From contig NZ_QRDP01000004.1 in the NCBI RefSeq assembly GCF_003385775.1, forward strand, positions 1,535,763 through 1,599,762: a stretch of DNA of 64,000 bases, written 5' to 3'. The notes beneath the pieces are model-generated. The model had not been told where the DNA came from. It ran no database searches and saw nothing but the letters and a program-made list of their open reading frames with translations. Positions 16,212 through 25,817 of this stretch are shown here, piece after piece (the first letter of the stretch is position 1; every line of letters starts with the position of its first letter). Position numbers and translations under genes: made by a program. This DNA is from Parasphingopyxis lamellibrachiae. GTDB taxonomy: Bacteria; Pseudomonadota; Alphaproteobacteria; Sphingomonadales; Sphingomonadaceae.

Positions 16212-17157
16212 AGACATCAAACCGCTGGGCGAGAGCATTCATGCCGAAATCGCCAAGGCGATCGTCGGGCAGGAAGAGATTGTCGATCACCTGCTGATCG
16301 CGCTGTTTTCCTCTGGTCATTGCCTGCTCGAAGGTCCGCCCGGAACGGCGAAAACCTTCCTCGCACAATGCTTCTCCCGCTCGCTGGGGCTCGATTACGG
16401 CCGCATCCAGTTCACGCCGGACCTGATGCCCAGCGATATTATCGGCGCGAACCTGTTCAACTTCCAAACCAGCGAGTTCAAGCTCACCCGCGGGCCGATC
16501 TTCTGCGAACTGCTGCTCGCCGACGAGATCAACCGGACACCGCCTAAAAGCCAGGCCGCCCTGCTCGAAGCGATGCAGGAACGCGCGGTCACAATCGACG
16601 GGGAAACGCATGCGCTTTCCGATCGCTTCATGGTTGTCGCAACCCAGAACCCGATCGAGCAGCAGGGCGTCTATCCCCTGCCCGAAGCACAGCTCGATCG
16701 CTTTCTCTTCAAGCTCGCCGTCGGTTATCCGAGCGAGGAAGAGGAGCAGAAGATCGTGACCGTACATGGCAGCCGGTTCGGCGCACCTAAGGCCGCGGAT
16801 TTCGCGATTGAATGTGTAGCCGACAAGGCCTTGATTGCCGCTGCGATTGAAGTGGTCGCCAGCGTGAAGCTGGTACCCGATGTCACCAATTACATCGTTT
16901 CCCTGATCCGGGCGACCCGCGAAACCGCCGATCTGGATGCCGGTGCCAGCCCGCGCGCGGCGGCAATGCTGGCCAGTGCAGCGCGCTCACGTGCCGCGCT
17001 CGACGGCCGGGACTATGTGATCCCCGACGATGTGAAGGCTCTCGCACCGGCCGTGCTGCGCCACCGGGTCATCCTTTCCGCCGCCGCGGAGATCGACGGA
17101 CGCGATGCCGATAGCATTGTCGAGAAACTGATCGAACAGGTCGAAGCGCCCCGGTGA
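16201..17157 (+). CDS. MoxR-family AAA+ ATPase
   Basis: 318 aa. Walker A GPPGTAKT (about residues 46-53), Walker [21 protein letters not shown] (about 106-125), sensor 1 [12 protein letters not shown] and an arginine-finger/sensor 2 region [16 protein letters not shown] are intact. MoxR ATPases act as chaperones that assemble or activate partner proteins, commonly the von Willebrand-like protein encoded next door. It overlaps the DUF4350 gene by 11 nt and precedes the DUF58 gene by 7 nt. Confidence 0.95.
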   Translation: MKVEDIKPLGESIHAEIAKAIVGQEEIVDHLLIALFSSGHCLLEGPPGTAKTFLAQCFSRSLGLDYGRIQFTPDLMPSDIIGANLFNFQTSEFKLTRGPIFCELLLADEINRTPPKSQAALLEAMQERAVTIDGETHALSDRFMVVATQNPIEQQGVYPLPEAQLDRFLFKLAVGYPSEEEEQKIVTVHGSRFGAPKAADFAIECVADKALIAAAIEVVASVKLVPDVTNYIVSLIRATRETADLDAGASPRAAAMLASAARSRAALDGRDYVIPDDVKALAPAVLRHRVILSAAAEIDGRDADSIVEKLIEQVEAPR

Positions 17158-17164
17158 TACAGGC

Positions 17165-18502
17165 ATGATCTATCCGACCGCCCGTTCGGTTGTGCTAGTG
17201 GCGCTCGGTGCCCCGGCTGCGCTCGTCATCGGCGTGGTTGTCCCGCAATATTGGTATTTCGGGCTAATCTGGATCGCGATCATGGGCGCGCTCATCCTGC
17301 TCGATGCCCTGGCTGCGAAACGCGCACGCCGGCTCGATGTTGAGATCGACAAACCCAGCACGACCGGTGTCGGCGAAGCCTTTACGGTGACGAGCCGACT
17401 GTGCTTCCGGGAAGGCGATGGCACAATCGAAAGGCGTGGTACGCCGCAACAGATCGAAGTCGCACTGGGCATCGACGAGAAGCTTGATGCAGGCGGCGGA
17501 CGACGTGGCCGGACTTTCATGATCGACGGCAGGGCCGAACATGACACGGTCTTCACCGCCAATCGGCGCGGCAAGGCAACCATCGGGCATCTCTGGGCCC
17601 GCTGGACGGGACCGCTCGGCCTCGCCTGGATTCAGACGCGCGATTATTTCGGCACGGAAATACTCGTTACGCCCAATATCGGTTTCATCCAGGACAAGGG
17701 CATCCAGCTCTATCTGCGCGATGCCGCTTACGGTCTGATCGCCCAGCTCGACCGGGGCGACGGCACCGAGTTTGATTCGATGACCGAATTCCAGTCCGGC
17801 ATGGATCGGCGCACGATCGACTGGAAGCAATCGGCGCGGCATACGACATTGCTGGCCAAGGAATATCGCACCGAACGCAACAACCATATCGTTTTCGCGC
17901 TCGATGCCGGGCGGACCATGTGTGAACCGATTGACGGGCTGCCGCGGATAGATCGCGCGATCTCGGCGGCGCTGTTGACTGGCTATGTCGCGCTGAAGGC
18001 GGGTGACCGGGCGAGCCTGTTCGCCTTTGCCGGGCGACCGCAGCTAGCCAGCCCAACCGTAACCGGCGCGCGGGCCTTTTCTGCCCTGCAGCGTGCTGCC
18101 GCCGATATCGAATATGCGCCGGAAGAGAGCAATTACACGCTCGCCCTGACGACGCTGGCCTCGCAGCTTCACCACCGGTCGTTGGTCATTGTCTTTACGG
18201 ATTTCGCGGACCCGACCAGCGCCGAGCTCATGCTCCGCTCGGCCGGCCGTCTGCTCGACCGGCATCTCGTTCTCTTCGTAGTGCTGCGCGATGCCGAACT
18301 GACGGCGCTAGCGCAAAAAAAGCCGGAGGAACCGGACGACGTTTCCCGCGCCGTGGCAGCCAGCGCCCTGCTGCGCGAACGGGCGATCGTCATCGCGCGG
18401 CTGCAGCGGATGGGCGCACATGTGCTCGAAGCGAACCATGACGAGGTCGGAACACGGCTGGTTGCCAATTACATCGACCTCAAACGCCGGAGCCTGATCT
18501 AG
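17165..18502 (+). CDS. DUF58 domain-containing protein with VWA-like fold
   Basis: 445 aa. Two N-terminal membrane segments (VVLVALGAPAALVIGVVVP; YWYFGLIWIAIMGALILLDA) precede a beta-rich domain and the DUF58 core (TEFDSMTEFQSGMDRRTIDWK). The degenerate MIDAS-like start is FALDAGRTMCEP and a second acidic patch is VFTDFADP. Known as the usual partner of MoxR ATPases. The next gene's ATG follows the stop directly. Confidence 0.92.
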   Translation: MIYPTARSVVLVALGAPAALVIGVVVPQYWYFGLIWIAIMGALILLDALAAKRARRLDVEIDKPSTTGVGEAFTVTSRLCFREGDGTIERRGTPQQIEVALGIDEKLDAGGGRRGRTFMIDGRAEHDTVFTANRRGKATIGHLWARWTGPLGLAWIQTRDYFGTEILVTPNIGFIQDKGIQLYLRDAAYGLIAQLDRGDGTEFDSMTEFQSGMDRRTIDWKQSARHTTLLAKEYRTERNNHIVFALDAGRTMCEPIDGLPRIDRAISAALLTGYVALKAGDRASLFAFAGRPQLASPTVTGARAFSALQRAAADIEYAPEESNYTLALTTLASQLHHRSLVIVFTDFADPTSAELMLRSAGRLLDRHLVLFVVLRDAELTALAQKKPEEPDDVSRAVAASALLRERAIVIARLQRMGAHVLEANHDEVGTRLVANYIDLKRRSLI

Positions 18503-19513
18503 ATGGATAGCGTAGCCAACCAGGCCGTCTTCAGCAGCAGCACATTCCGCGCTGAACGCGAAGCGGACTGGGCGCGGCTCGAAGAGTTGCTGCGGCGGGC
18601 CGAGGGCGGTTCGGTAAAACGGCTTTCCGACGAAGACCTGCTCGAGCTGCCGGTCCTGTATCGCTCGGCGCTCTCGGCGCTTTCCGTGGCGCGCGCCACA
18701 TCGCTCGATATGGCGTTGATCGCCTATCTGGAAGGGCTTTGCACCCGGGCCTATTTCTTCGTCTATGGTGTGCGCACCAGTTTCGGCCAGCGGGCGATAA
18801 GCTTTTTCACCGAGGACTGGCCGATCGCAATCCGGGCCCTGTGGCGCGAAACGCTGGTGTCCATCGCCCTCATGCTGGCCGGAACGCTGGCCGCCTATCT
18901 GCTGGTCAGCAACGATCCGAACTGGTTCAGCGCGATTATTCCCGGCGAGCTTGCGGGAGACCGGGGCCCGGATGCGACAACCGAAGCCTTGCGAGCAACG
19001 CTTTACGACGATGGCGGGGAAAGCCCCCTGGGCGTGTTTGCGACCTATCTGTTCACCCATAATTCGCAGGTGTCGATATTTGCCTTTGCGCTGGGTTTTG
19101 CCTTTGGCGTGCCGACCGCTCTGCTGATGGTCTACAATGGTGCGATCCTTGGTGCCATGATCGCCCTGTTCACAGGAAACGGGCTCGGTTTCGAACTTGG
19201 CGGCTGGCTCCTAATCCATGGCTCCACCGAACTGTTTGCCATTGCATTGGCGGGCGCGGCGGGGCTTCACATCGGCACCAGGATAATGTTTCCGGGAGCA
19301 CAGACCCGCCTTGCCGCAGCCCGCAACGCCGGGCGCACGGCAGCAACTGCGATGATCGGCGTAATCGTCATGCTGCTTTTTGCCGGTTTGCTGGAAGGCT
19401 TTGGCCGCCAGCTCATCACCGACGACTGGACCCGCTATGCGATAGCGGCGTTGATGATCACAGTCTGGTGCACTTATTTCTACATTCCGAGGCTTGACCG
19501 TGGCGAGCGCTAG
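18503..19513 (+). CDS. SpoIIM-family (stage II sporulation protein M-like) membrane protein
   Basis: 336 aa. An N-terminal cytosolic helical part (about 1-100) is followed by about five membrane segments, including SIALMLAGTLAAYLLV, VSIFAFALGFAFGVPTALLMVYNGAILGAMIALF and TAATAMIGVIVMLLFAGLLEG. The family signature around HNSQVSIFAFALG and LIHGSTELFAIALAGAAGL is clear. Despite the name, it occurs in non-sporulating bacteria with RDD and DUF58 genes; role unknown. It overlaps the RDD gene by 14 nt. Confidence 0.9.
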   Translation: MDSVANQAVFSSSTFRAEREADWARLEELLRRAEGGSVKRLSDEDLLELPVLYRSALSALSVARATSLDMALIAYLEGLCTRAYFFVYGVRTSFGQRAISFFTEDWPIAIRALWRETLVSIALMLAGTLAAYLLVSNDPNWFSAIIPGELAGDRGPDATTEALRATLYDDGGESPLGVFATYLFTHNSQVSIFAFALGFAFGVPTALLMVYNGAILGAMIALFTGNGLGFELGGWLLIHGSTELFAIALAGAAGLHIGTRIMFPGAQTRLAAARNAGRTAATAMIGVIVMLLFAGLLEGFGRQLITDDWTRYAIAALMITVWCTYFYIPRLDRGER

Positions 19514-20393
19514 CCCCGCATATACGGCCGCGCATACCGAGCGTACGCTGATTACCCCCGAAGGCGTGGATTTGCGACTGAAACTGGCGACGGCAGGCCA
19601 GCGGGCAGGCGCTTTCATTCTCGATTTTTTGTTGCTGATCGCGATTTTGGTGGTCTTCTCGATCGTCGTTGTCGCAGCCGGGCTCGGAACGCTCGGCACC
19701 GGCTCGGTCGACGGCATCGAGATTGTCGGCGTAATCTGGCTGCTCGGCTTTTTCCTGCTCCGGAATTTCTATTTCATCGCGTTCGAAATGGGCCGGCGCT
19801 CGGCAACTCTCGGCAAACGTGTCATGGGGCTGCGCGTTGTGGCCCGCGATGGTGGCCGGCTAACCGCCGATGCCGTCATAGCGCGCAATATGATGCGCGA
19901 GATCGAGATATTCCTGCCGCTGGCCTTTCTGGGTGGTGGCGAAGGGGTAGATGGTGTTATCGCACTGATCGGCCTGGTATGGGCCGGGCTTTTCCTGTTC
20001 TTTCCTCTGTTCAACAGGGATCGACTGCGCGCCGGCGACATCATCGCGGGAACCTGGGTCGTGCACGCTCCGCGCCGGAAGCTTGCTGTCGATCTCGCCA
20101 GCGAAAACCACGCAGAAGCCGGGGCCTTCGCCTTTACCGACGCGCAGCTCGATGCCTATGGCGAATATGAGCTGCAGACGCTGGAGAATGTTCTCAGATC
20201 CGGCAACAGTGGGACCGAAGAGAATGTGGCGGCCACGATCCGCGGCAAGATCGGTTGGGACTGGAGCGAAGGGGAAGACGACCGCGCTTTCCTCAGCGCC
20301 TATTACTCAGCGCTGAGCACGCGCCTCGAACGCCGGATGCTATTCGGGAACCGGCGGCTGGACAAATTCGATAGCGGAGAGGCGCAAGGCTGA
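19500..20393 (+). CDS. RDD family membrane protein
   Basis: About 297 aa. It begins with the RDD hallmark LRLKLATAGQRAGAFILDF (Arg-Asp) and has further segments FFLLRNFYFIAFEMGRRSATLGKRVMGLRVV and LTADAVIARNMMREIE. Three to four membrane helices are followed by a soluble C-terminal third. I prefer GTG 19500 because GAGG lies 7 nt upstream; TTG 19494 is too close to that ribosome-binding site. Last gene of the operon. Confidence 0.88.
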   Translation: MASASPAYTAAHTERTLITPEGVDLRLKLATAGQRAGAFILDFLLLIAILVVFSIVVVAAGLGTLGTGSVDGIEIVGVIWLLGFFLLRNFYFIAFEMGRRSATLGKRVMGLRVVARDGGRLTADAVIARNMMREIEIFLPLAFLGGGEGVDGVIALIGLVWAGLFLFFPLFNRDRLRAGDIIAGTWVVHAPRRKLAVDLASENHAEAGAFAFTDAQLDAYGEYELQTLENVLRSGNSGTEENVAATIRGKIGWDWSEGEDDRAFLSAYYSALSTRLERRMLFGNRRLDKFDSGEAQG

Positions 20394-20395
20394 GC

Positions 20396-21604
20396 CTAGC
20401 GGGGCCAGTCCAGCTGTCCGCTTGCATCGATCGACACCCGGCCTTCGGGGAAGTCGCGGGCTGTAAGCTCCGCGATCCGCTGCGCGGCTGCATTGCTACG
20501 ATCCAGATAAGGCCCGCCCGGGCGATCCTGCCGCGCCGACACGATGTCGGCCGAAACCAGCGCCCCTTCGCCATCCACCTCAAGCCGGGCAACGGGAGCG
20601 AGGCCGTTATGACCTCTCAGGTTGAACCGGCCATAGGTCCAGAAATTGCCAAGGCTGTATGCGATGAAGCGCCCCTGATAGACCTCGACCGCTCGGGGGA
20701 TATGCGGGCCATGGCAAAACACGATATCGGCGCCCGCATCGACGGCGGTACGTGCGAACCGGTATGGATTGCCGCGATCCTCGCCCAGATAGGTTTCGGT
20801 TGCCCGGGTAACCCGGTCATGGGCAGCGCCTTCTGCCCCGATATGACAGGAGACCATCACGATGTCCGCCTGGGCATCTGCTGCGCGGACCATTTCCGTA
20901 ACGCGCGCATAATTCTGCACGCGCAGCAGGCCCGGATTATGCCCAAAGGCGACCAGCGCCACCCGCCTGCCATCGTCCAGCGTCTGGGTGGCAATGCGCA
21001 TGCCATCCCGGTCGCCGCCTGCCACGGCAATGCCGGCATTGGTCAGATTTGTGACAGTCGCCGTGCGGCCGCTTTCGCCGAAATCGCGCGAATGGTTATT
21101 CGCATTCGACATCAACGTAAATCCGGCACGCCGCAGATATTCCGCATGAAAAGGCGGGCTGCGAAAGACATAGCAGTAGCGCGATGAGCCGCAGGCTTTC
21201 GCTTCTCTGCTGCTGCTGTGGAGCGTTCCCTCGAAATTGCCGAACACGACATCGGCATCGGTGAATATGCCCGCAAGCTCCTGTCCGAGTACGGCAGATG
21301 CATTGGCGCCGGGGGTGACGCGTGGATCCATGCCCGGTTGTGGCCAGTCGCTCCCCATCATCATGTCGCCGACGCCGACTATACTATACGTCCGTTCTGC
21401 CTCGACCGCGCTATCTTGCGCGCTGACGGGCATATTATTCTGAACCGCGGCACTTTTGGTTAGCGAGGGTGCGACCGCCACTGCACCGGCGCCCTGGCTT
21501 GCGGCCATCCCGAGAGGCGCTGTCTGCGCCTCGGTACAGCCGCCGAGCACGGCCCCGGCAAACATGCCAAAAGCGACTATCGATACCAACGGCGATCGGC
21601 GCAT
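20396..21604 (-). CDS. CapA-family (PGA_cap) metallophosphatase-like lipoprotein
   Basis: 402 aa. The N-terminus MRRSPLVSIVAFGMFAGAVLGGC is a lipoprotein signal with lipobox LGGC. The catalytic fold resembles CapA/PgsA: VGDMMMGSDWPQ, DVVFGNFEGTLHS, SNANNHSRDFGE, VSCHIGAE and CHGPHIPRAVEVY supply conserved Asp, Asn and His. CapA homologues act in poly-gamma-glutamate capsule export, but no capB/capC is nearby. I set the start at ATG 21604 because it opens the signal peptide after a GAGG ribosome-binding site. Convergent with the RDD gene, with a 2-nt gap. Confidence 0.88.
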   Translation of the reverse strand: MRRSPLVSIVAFGMFAGAVLGGCTEAQTAPLGMAASQGAGAVAVAPSLTKSAAVQNNMPVSAQDSAVEAERTYSIVGVGDMMMGSDWPQPGMDPRVTPGANASAVLGQELAGIFTDADVVFGNFEGTLHSSSREAKACGSSRYCYVFRSPPFHAEYLRRAGFTLMSNANNHSRDFGESGRTATVTNLTNAGIAVAGGDRDGMRIATQTLDDGRRVALVAFGHNPGLLRVQNYARVTEMVRAADAQADIVMVSCHIGAEGAAHDRVTRATETYLGEDRGNPYRFARTAVDAGADIVFCHGPHIPRAVEVYQGRFIAYSLGNFWTYGRFNLRGHNGLAPVARLEVDGEGALVSADIVSARQDRPGGPYLDRSNAAAQRIAELTARDFPEGRVSIDASGQLDWPR

Positions 21605-22015
21605 TTCATCCTCATCTCTTGTTCTGCAGGTGCTTCTGGGCGATTCTCTAAAACCTGAATAGCAGAGCCAGATGCATATCGGCGAGTCGAAACCGCAAAG
21701 AGCAAATTTCATCGAAAATTCATCGTGTTTCTTTTTGGAACTGACTCAGCCTCGTTATAATTCAATGGCTTACCGGATTTCACCTAACGGATATCTTGTA
21801 ATTTTGTTGCGCAAGTCGTCCCGTTGGGTCCTCAGCTCATCGTAATCAGCTTGTAATGCTGCACTGCACAATTTAGGTAGGTGCTCGAACAAGGCACAGA
21901 TGCGTCGCCCCTGCGTCCATCTTGCAAGCCGTGAAATGCAGAGCGGGTCAGCAAGTAGTTTTGAGTATGTTTTTGGCGCCGACCCGCGCCATTTGGCGCA
22001 TCTGATGGAGACTTT
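21605..22015. other. 411-nt intergenic region between capA-like and sleB-like genes
   Basis: AT-richer than its surroundings and without a convincing open reading frame. It should hold divergent promoters for both flanking genes. A GGCGCC/GCGCC-type inverted repeat is seen close to the sleB-like start (about 21976-22005). No tRNA or recognisable riboswitch was found by eye. Confidence 0.5.
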
Positions 22016-22666
22016 ATGTCCTTTGGACGTAAACGCATAATTTTTGGAATGGCCGCAGTCGCTGCGGTTGCGGTTGCCACCCTACCGATGGCAACCGGTT
22101 TCGCTTTTGGAAGCGAAGACACCGTTCTTGACGATGTCGATGGTGAGCTGCTTGCCGCCAGCGGTATCGAAAGCCCTGTCGCAGTGCCGGGTTCCGAAAT
22201 TCTGGAACCTGTCATCCAGCTCGACGATGAAGCCGCTACCATCGCGGAAGAGGCAGTGGAAGCGGAAGCCCCCGTAACCGAAGTCGCGGCAATCGACGAT
22301 ACCGTGGATGCCGATCTGATCTGCCTCGTGAAAATCGTCCGCCATGAAGCGGCCAACCAGTCGATGACTGGTCAGCTTGCCGTTGCGCAGCTCGTTATGA
22401 ACCGCGTCGAATCGCCGCGTTTTCCGAATTCGATCTGTGCCGTCGCGCACCAGCGCGGGCAGTTTTTCAACACCAACGCCTATAACCCTTCGCGTAACGA
22501 TCAGCGCTGGGAAAATGCGATGGAAGTTGCGCTCGATGCCCGGAACGGGATCAGCGATCCGGTCGTCGGCGAAGCCGTATTCTATCATGCGGCTTATGTA
22601 ACGCCGCGTTTCCACCGGTCGCGGCCGCGGGTAACGCAGATCGAAGACCATATTTTTTACCGGTAG
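22016..22666 (+). CDS. SleB-like cell wall hydrolase (Hydrolase_2 domain)
   Basis: 216 aa. An N-terminal signal or anchor (RRIIFGMAAVAAVAVATLPM-like segment, residues about 5-30) and an acidic linker (about 35-95) lead to the hydrolase domain at the C-terminus. This domain begins CLVKIVRHEAANQSMTGQLA (putative catalytic Glu in RHEA) and contains AQLVMNRVESPRFP, AVAHQRGQFF and GEAVFYHAAYV. Such enzymes cleave peptidoglycan in the periplasm. Alone in its transcription unit. Confidence 0.88.
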   Translation: MSFGRKRIIFGMAAVAAVAVATLPMATGFAFGSEDTVLDDVDGELLAASGIESPVAVPGSEILEPVIQLDDEAATIAEEAVEAEAPVTEVAAIDDTVDADLICLVKIVRHEAANQSMTGQLAVAQLVMNRVESPRFPNSICAVAHQRGQFFNTNAYNPSRNDQRWENAMEVALDARNGISDPVVGEAVFYHAAYVTPRFHRSRPRVTQIEDHIFYR

Positions 22667-22695
22667 AGAATCCCCCTTCCTTACCGGGTCGCATG

Positions 22696-22727
22696 GGCCG
22701 TCTTCTCATTGCGGGGAGGCGGCCTTT
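22696..22727 (+). terminator. Terminator-like hairpin after the cell wall hydrolase
   Basis: GGCCGTCTT (22696-22704) pairs with GAGGCGGCC (22716-22724), including two G-U pairs, followed by only three T. It lies 30 nt after the stop, between convergent genes. Confidence 0.45.
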
Positions 22728-22728
22728 G

Positions 22729-23133
22729 CTATTGTAGGGAGAAGCCCGGACCTTCCGCATCATCTGTCGCGGAGCGTGAGGTACCTTCCTCCACAGCGAC
22801 CGGATCTGGGCCGATTTCCCTGTCCGCCGCCTCGTCTGCCGAACCGAATTCCAGCGCCTTGACCGCAAGCCACCAGCTGCTCATCGCTGCCACGGGCCGG
22901 TCAAGATAAAGGATTTCGGTCTTCTGATACCAGCCATCGGCAACTGCGACGACGCGCTCATTCTGCGAACTCGGTTCAAGCTCGAATGCCCAGCCGCGGA
23001 GTGCCGATGCGTTGAACAGTAGGAGGAAACCAGTCGCCACGACAATCGCGGTCGAAGCCCAGAGCAACGGATGCGGCTCCTCGCCGTCCGGAGGCGGCAG
23101 GTCGACCGGCGAAGTCATGTCAGCATTGCTCAT
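22729..23133 (-). CDS. Small single-span membrane protein of the O-acetylation operon
   Basis: 134 aa, family not recognised. A proline-rich N-terminus (DLPPPDGEEPHPLLW) is followed by one membrane helix (ASTAIVVATGFLLLFNASAL, about 26-46). A presumably periplasmic domain with NERVVAVADGWYQKTEILYLDRP and an acidic Ser/Glu-rich tail completes it. Last of four same-strand genes (18 nt after the MBOAT gene), so probably an accessory of that acyltransfer system. Confidence 0.65.
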   Translation of the reverse strand: MSNADMTSPVDLPPPDGEEPHPLLWASTAIVVATGFLLLFNASALRGWAFELEPSSQNERVVAVADGWYQKTEILYLDRPVAAMSSWWLAVKALEFGSADEAADREIGPDPVAVEEGTSRSATDDAEGPGFSLQ

Positions 23134-23150
23134 ATCTCGCGCCTTTCCAC

Positions 23151-24560
23151 CTAGAATTGATAATAGATAAAGGGTTCGACGCCCTCAGGCCGCATCGCGT
23201 CGATAATCAGGATCAACGCGCCCGCACCCAGGCCAACCATTACGGCAGACTGTCTACGGACCCAGAGGGCGTTGCGCTGGATGGCGTTGGACGGCAGCGC
23301 ATGCAGCGCTGTGCCGATCAGGATCAGTGCAAGGCCGAGCGGCGCAAGCGTCGTTGTCGTGAAATCCAGGGCGGCGATCCCCACCAGATACTGGCTGGCA
23401 TCGTCGAAGGTTGCCGAGCGGAAGAAAATCCAGGCCAGCGTGACGATATGGAAAGTGATGACAATGCCGGCGGCGGTCGGCAGCTCCGGCCATTGCGCAG
23501 GCCTGTATTCGCGCCAGAGCCGTTCGGCGACAAGTACGCCGCCATGGATGGCACCCCAGATCACGAAATTCCAGCTCGCGCCGTGCCAGAGCCCGCCAAG
23601 CAGCATGGTGGTCATCAGCGCCAGATAGAGGCGCGCCCTGCCGTGGCGGCTACCGCCAAGCGAAATATAGAGATAATCGCGCAGCCAGCTCGACAGGCTG
23701 ATATGCCAGCGCCGCCAGAAATCCTGCAGCGAAGCCGCCCGGTATGGCTGGTTGAAATTGTGCGGGAAGCGGTAGCCGAGCAATGCCGCCAACCCGATGG
23801 CCATGTCGCTATAGGCGGAGAAATCGCAATAGATCTGGACCGCATAGCCATAGGCGGCGAGGATCAGGTCCAGGCTGGAATGTGCGGCGGGATCGAAAAA
23901 CACGGGATCGACGAATTCCGTGGCGAGATAGGAGGCGATCACCGCTTTCTTGAACAAGCCCCAGATAATCAGCAGCAACCCCATCGCGGCCATGCCCCTG
24001 TCCATCTTCGGTACGCTCTGAAACTGCGGGATCAGATGCGAAGCCCGCACTATAGGCCCGGCCACGAGATGCGGGAAAAAGGACATGAGGAGCACCATGT
24101 CGAGCAGCCGCGCCGGCTCGGTCTGCCGGCGATAGATATCGATGAGATAGCTCATCCCCTGGAAGGTGAAGAAGGAGATGCCGATAGGGAGGACGACCTG
24201 CATGATGTAAAGGTCGCGTTCCCAGCCGAACCCGGCCAGCAGGGCGGCAAATTGCTCCATGAAGAAGCCGTAATATTTGAACCAGCCCAGGATACACAGA
24301 TTGGCAATCACCCCGAGAACAAGGAAGAGTTTGCGTCGCTTCTGATCGTTCTCGAAATGGACGATCAGCCACGCCGCGCCCCAGTTCAAGAACCCGCTGA
24401 AAATCAGCAGTGCGACAAAACGCCAGTCCCAGGCGCCGTAAAAGAACCAGCTGGCGACCAGCAGGAATATCTTGCGCCATTCATTGGAGCCTTTCAGGCC
24501 CCATGCAACCGCATAAACGGCAAGGAAGAACAGCCCGAAGGTGAGCGTGGGAAACAGCAC
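23151..24560 (-). CDS. MBOAT-family O-acyltransferase (AlgI-like)
   Basis: 469 aa with about 10-12 membrane helices. The MBOAT signature DFWRRWHISLSSWLRDYLYI and the catalytic His in GLWHGASWNFVIWGAIHG are intact, as in AlgI and DltB. It passes acyl groups across the inner membrane for O-acetylation of an exported polysaccharide or glycan. Start is GTG 24560. The gene follows two SGNH genes in one operon, the usual AlgI/AlgJ-AlgX style partnership. The acceptor glycan is unknown because no glycan synthesis genes are in the window. Confidence 0.92.
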   Translation of the reverse strand: MLFPTLTFGLFFLAVYAVAWGLKGSNEWRKIFLLVASWFFYGAWDWRFVALLIFSGFLNWGAAWLIVHFENDQKRRKLFLVLGVIANLCILGWFKYYGFFMEQFAALLAGFGWERDLYIMQVVLPIGISFFTFQGMSYLIDIYRRQTEPARLLDMVLLMSFFPHLVAGPIVRASHLIPQFQSVPKMDRGMAAMGLLLIIWGLFKKAVIASYLATEFVDPVFFDPAAHSSLDLILAAYGYAVQIYCDFSAYSDMAIGLAALLGYRFPHNFNQPYRAASLQDFWRRWHISLSSWLRDYLYISLGGSRHGRARLYLALMTTMLLGGLWHGASWNFVIWGAIHGGVLVAERLWREYRPAQWPELPTAAGIVITFHIVTLAWIFFRSATFDDASQYLVGIAALDFTTTTLAPLGLALILIGTALHALPSNAIQRNALWVRRQSAVMVGLGAGALILIIDAMRPEGVEPFIYYQF

Positions 24561-24566
24561 CGGCTG

Positions 24567-25817
24567 TTAGCGTTCGCTGTACGCTGCGGCCGCCCTTTCA
24601 AGGTCGGCAAACAGCATTTGACCGATCCTAGCGCCCCCGGTCTGGTTGAAATGAACATGGTCGCCGCGCATCAGTGCTGGCTCCCGATTGCGCCATTGAT
24701 GCGCGCTACAGCGCCCCCCCATTGCCGCATTCCAATCCCAGAATGCCAATCCCATATCACGCGCGACGCGCCGTTGTCGGTCCCTGAGCTCTGCGAGCAA
24801 AGTGGGCGTGTACCAAGGCCGAGACCCGCTGTTCACGCCCGCAGGATCGGGACAGGGAGACGGCGGGCCGGCATTGTCGGCAAGCGCCCGGTTCCGCGTA
24901 TTGGCATCGGGCGCGCCGATGAGGAGGATCGGAATTTCCCGCCCCGCCAGCCTGCGCAAGCGGTTCACCTGCGCCCGTAAATCGCTCTCGAACCCGGCCG
25001 CGGTCAACTGTTGTGAAAAGCCCTCATTGGTGCCGAAAGCGATGACGAGCAGGTCCGGCGCATAAGCGGCAAATTCTGCCGTTGCCACCTCGTCGCTCGA
25101 CCGCCCGACATGAACCAGTTGGGAGCCACTGACACCGAGATTGGAAAGTACAACACCGCCCTCCTGCCGCATCGTTGCGAAGGACGTGACCGTCACGATG
25201 CGATCGTCCAATGTCGTCACGGATGCGCCAAGCTGCGGATAATCGCTGTCCACCGTCCGGCAGGCGGTTTGCCGGGCCGGGCCGTCCAGCTCCCAACGCT
25301 CTGTCTCGAAACCGAGCCGCATGGTCAGTGTGCCGGCACCCGGCTGGCTGATCGCGCACACAATGATCCGGTCGAAAGACTGGTCGGGAGAATCTGCCGA
25401 TATCCCCAGCATCTCGCCTTCCGCCCGCGCCGTCTGGCTGAAACCGGAAAGGCCCAGCGGCGGCCCGTAATTCGCATAGCCGCGCCCGAAGATCGAATTC
25501 ACTTCCCAGCCGCTGGTCTGGGATGCGGTAACGCCCCAGGTCAGATAGCCGCCATAGGGTCGACCAGCGGCAAGAACACCGCGCCCGCCATGGCCGTAGC
25601 GATCGCGCAATTCTTCGCGCCAGCCATTGGTGATCATGTCGCCAGCGGTGTGGCTATCGCCGATCTGGAGAATATGGACCGGCGCGCCGCCGCTCTCGCT
25701 CGCTTCCAGCCGCTCGAAAAAGGGCGCGAGATTATCTTCGTAGCAGAGCGTTTCGGTGCATGTCCCCGATGCCGACTGGGCCGCAGCCAGCGCCGTCAAT
25801 ACAATCGCTGCCTTCAT
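24567..25817 (-). CDS. SGNH/GDSL-type secreted esterase or acetyltransferase
   Basis: 416 aa. Signal peptide MKAAIVLTALAAAQSASG precedes an SGNH domain. Block I is ILQIGDSHTAGDM (Ser nucleophile), block III VIAFGTNEG, and block V RGDHVHFNQTG supplies the Asp-His pair. The size and the partner MBOAT suggest a periplasmic glycan O-acetyltransferase step (AlgX/AlgJ-like) rather than a free esterase. It starts at ATG 25817, overlapping the upstream stop (ATGA), and ends 6 nt before the MBOAT start. Confidence 0.85.
   Translation of the reverse strand: MKAAIVLTALAAAQSASGTCTETLCYEDNLAPFFERLEASESGGAPVHILQIGDSHTAGDMITNGWREELRDRYGHGGRGVLAAGRPYGGYLTWGVTASQTSGWEVNSIFGRGYANYGPPLGLSGFSQTARAEGEMLGISADSPDQSFDRIIVCAISQPGAGTLTMRLGFETERWELDGPARQTACRTVDSDYPQLGASVTTLDDRIVTVTSFATMRQEGGVVLSNLGVSGSQLVHVGRSSDEVATAEFAAYAPDLLVIAFGTNEGFSQQLTAAGFESDLRAQVNRLRRLAGREIPILLIGAPDANTRNRALADNAGPPSPCPDPAGVNSGSRPWYTPTLLAELRDRQRRVARDMGLAFWDWNAAMGGRCSAHQWRNREPALMRGDHVHFNQTGGARIGQMLFADLERAAAAYSER

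Noticed and set aside
23157-24980. 607-codon plus-strand ORF
   Set aside because: Antisense to the MBOAT gene and part of an SGNH gene; low-complexity charged sequence without motifs.
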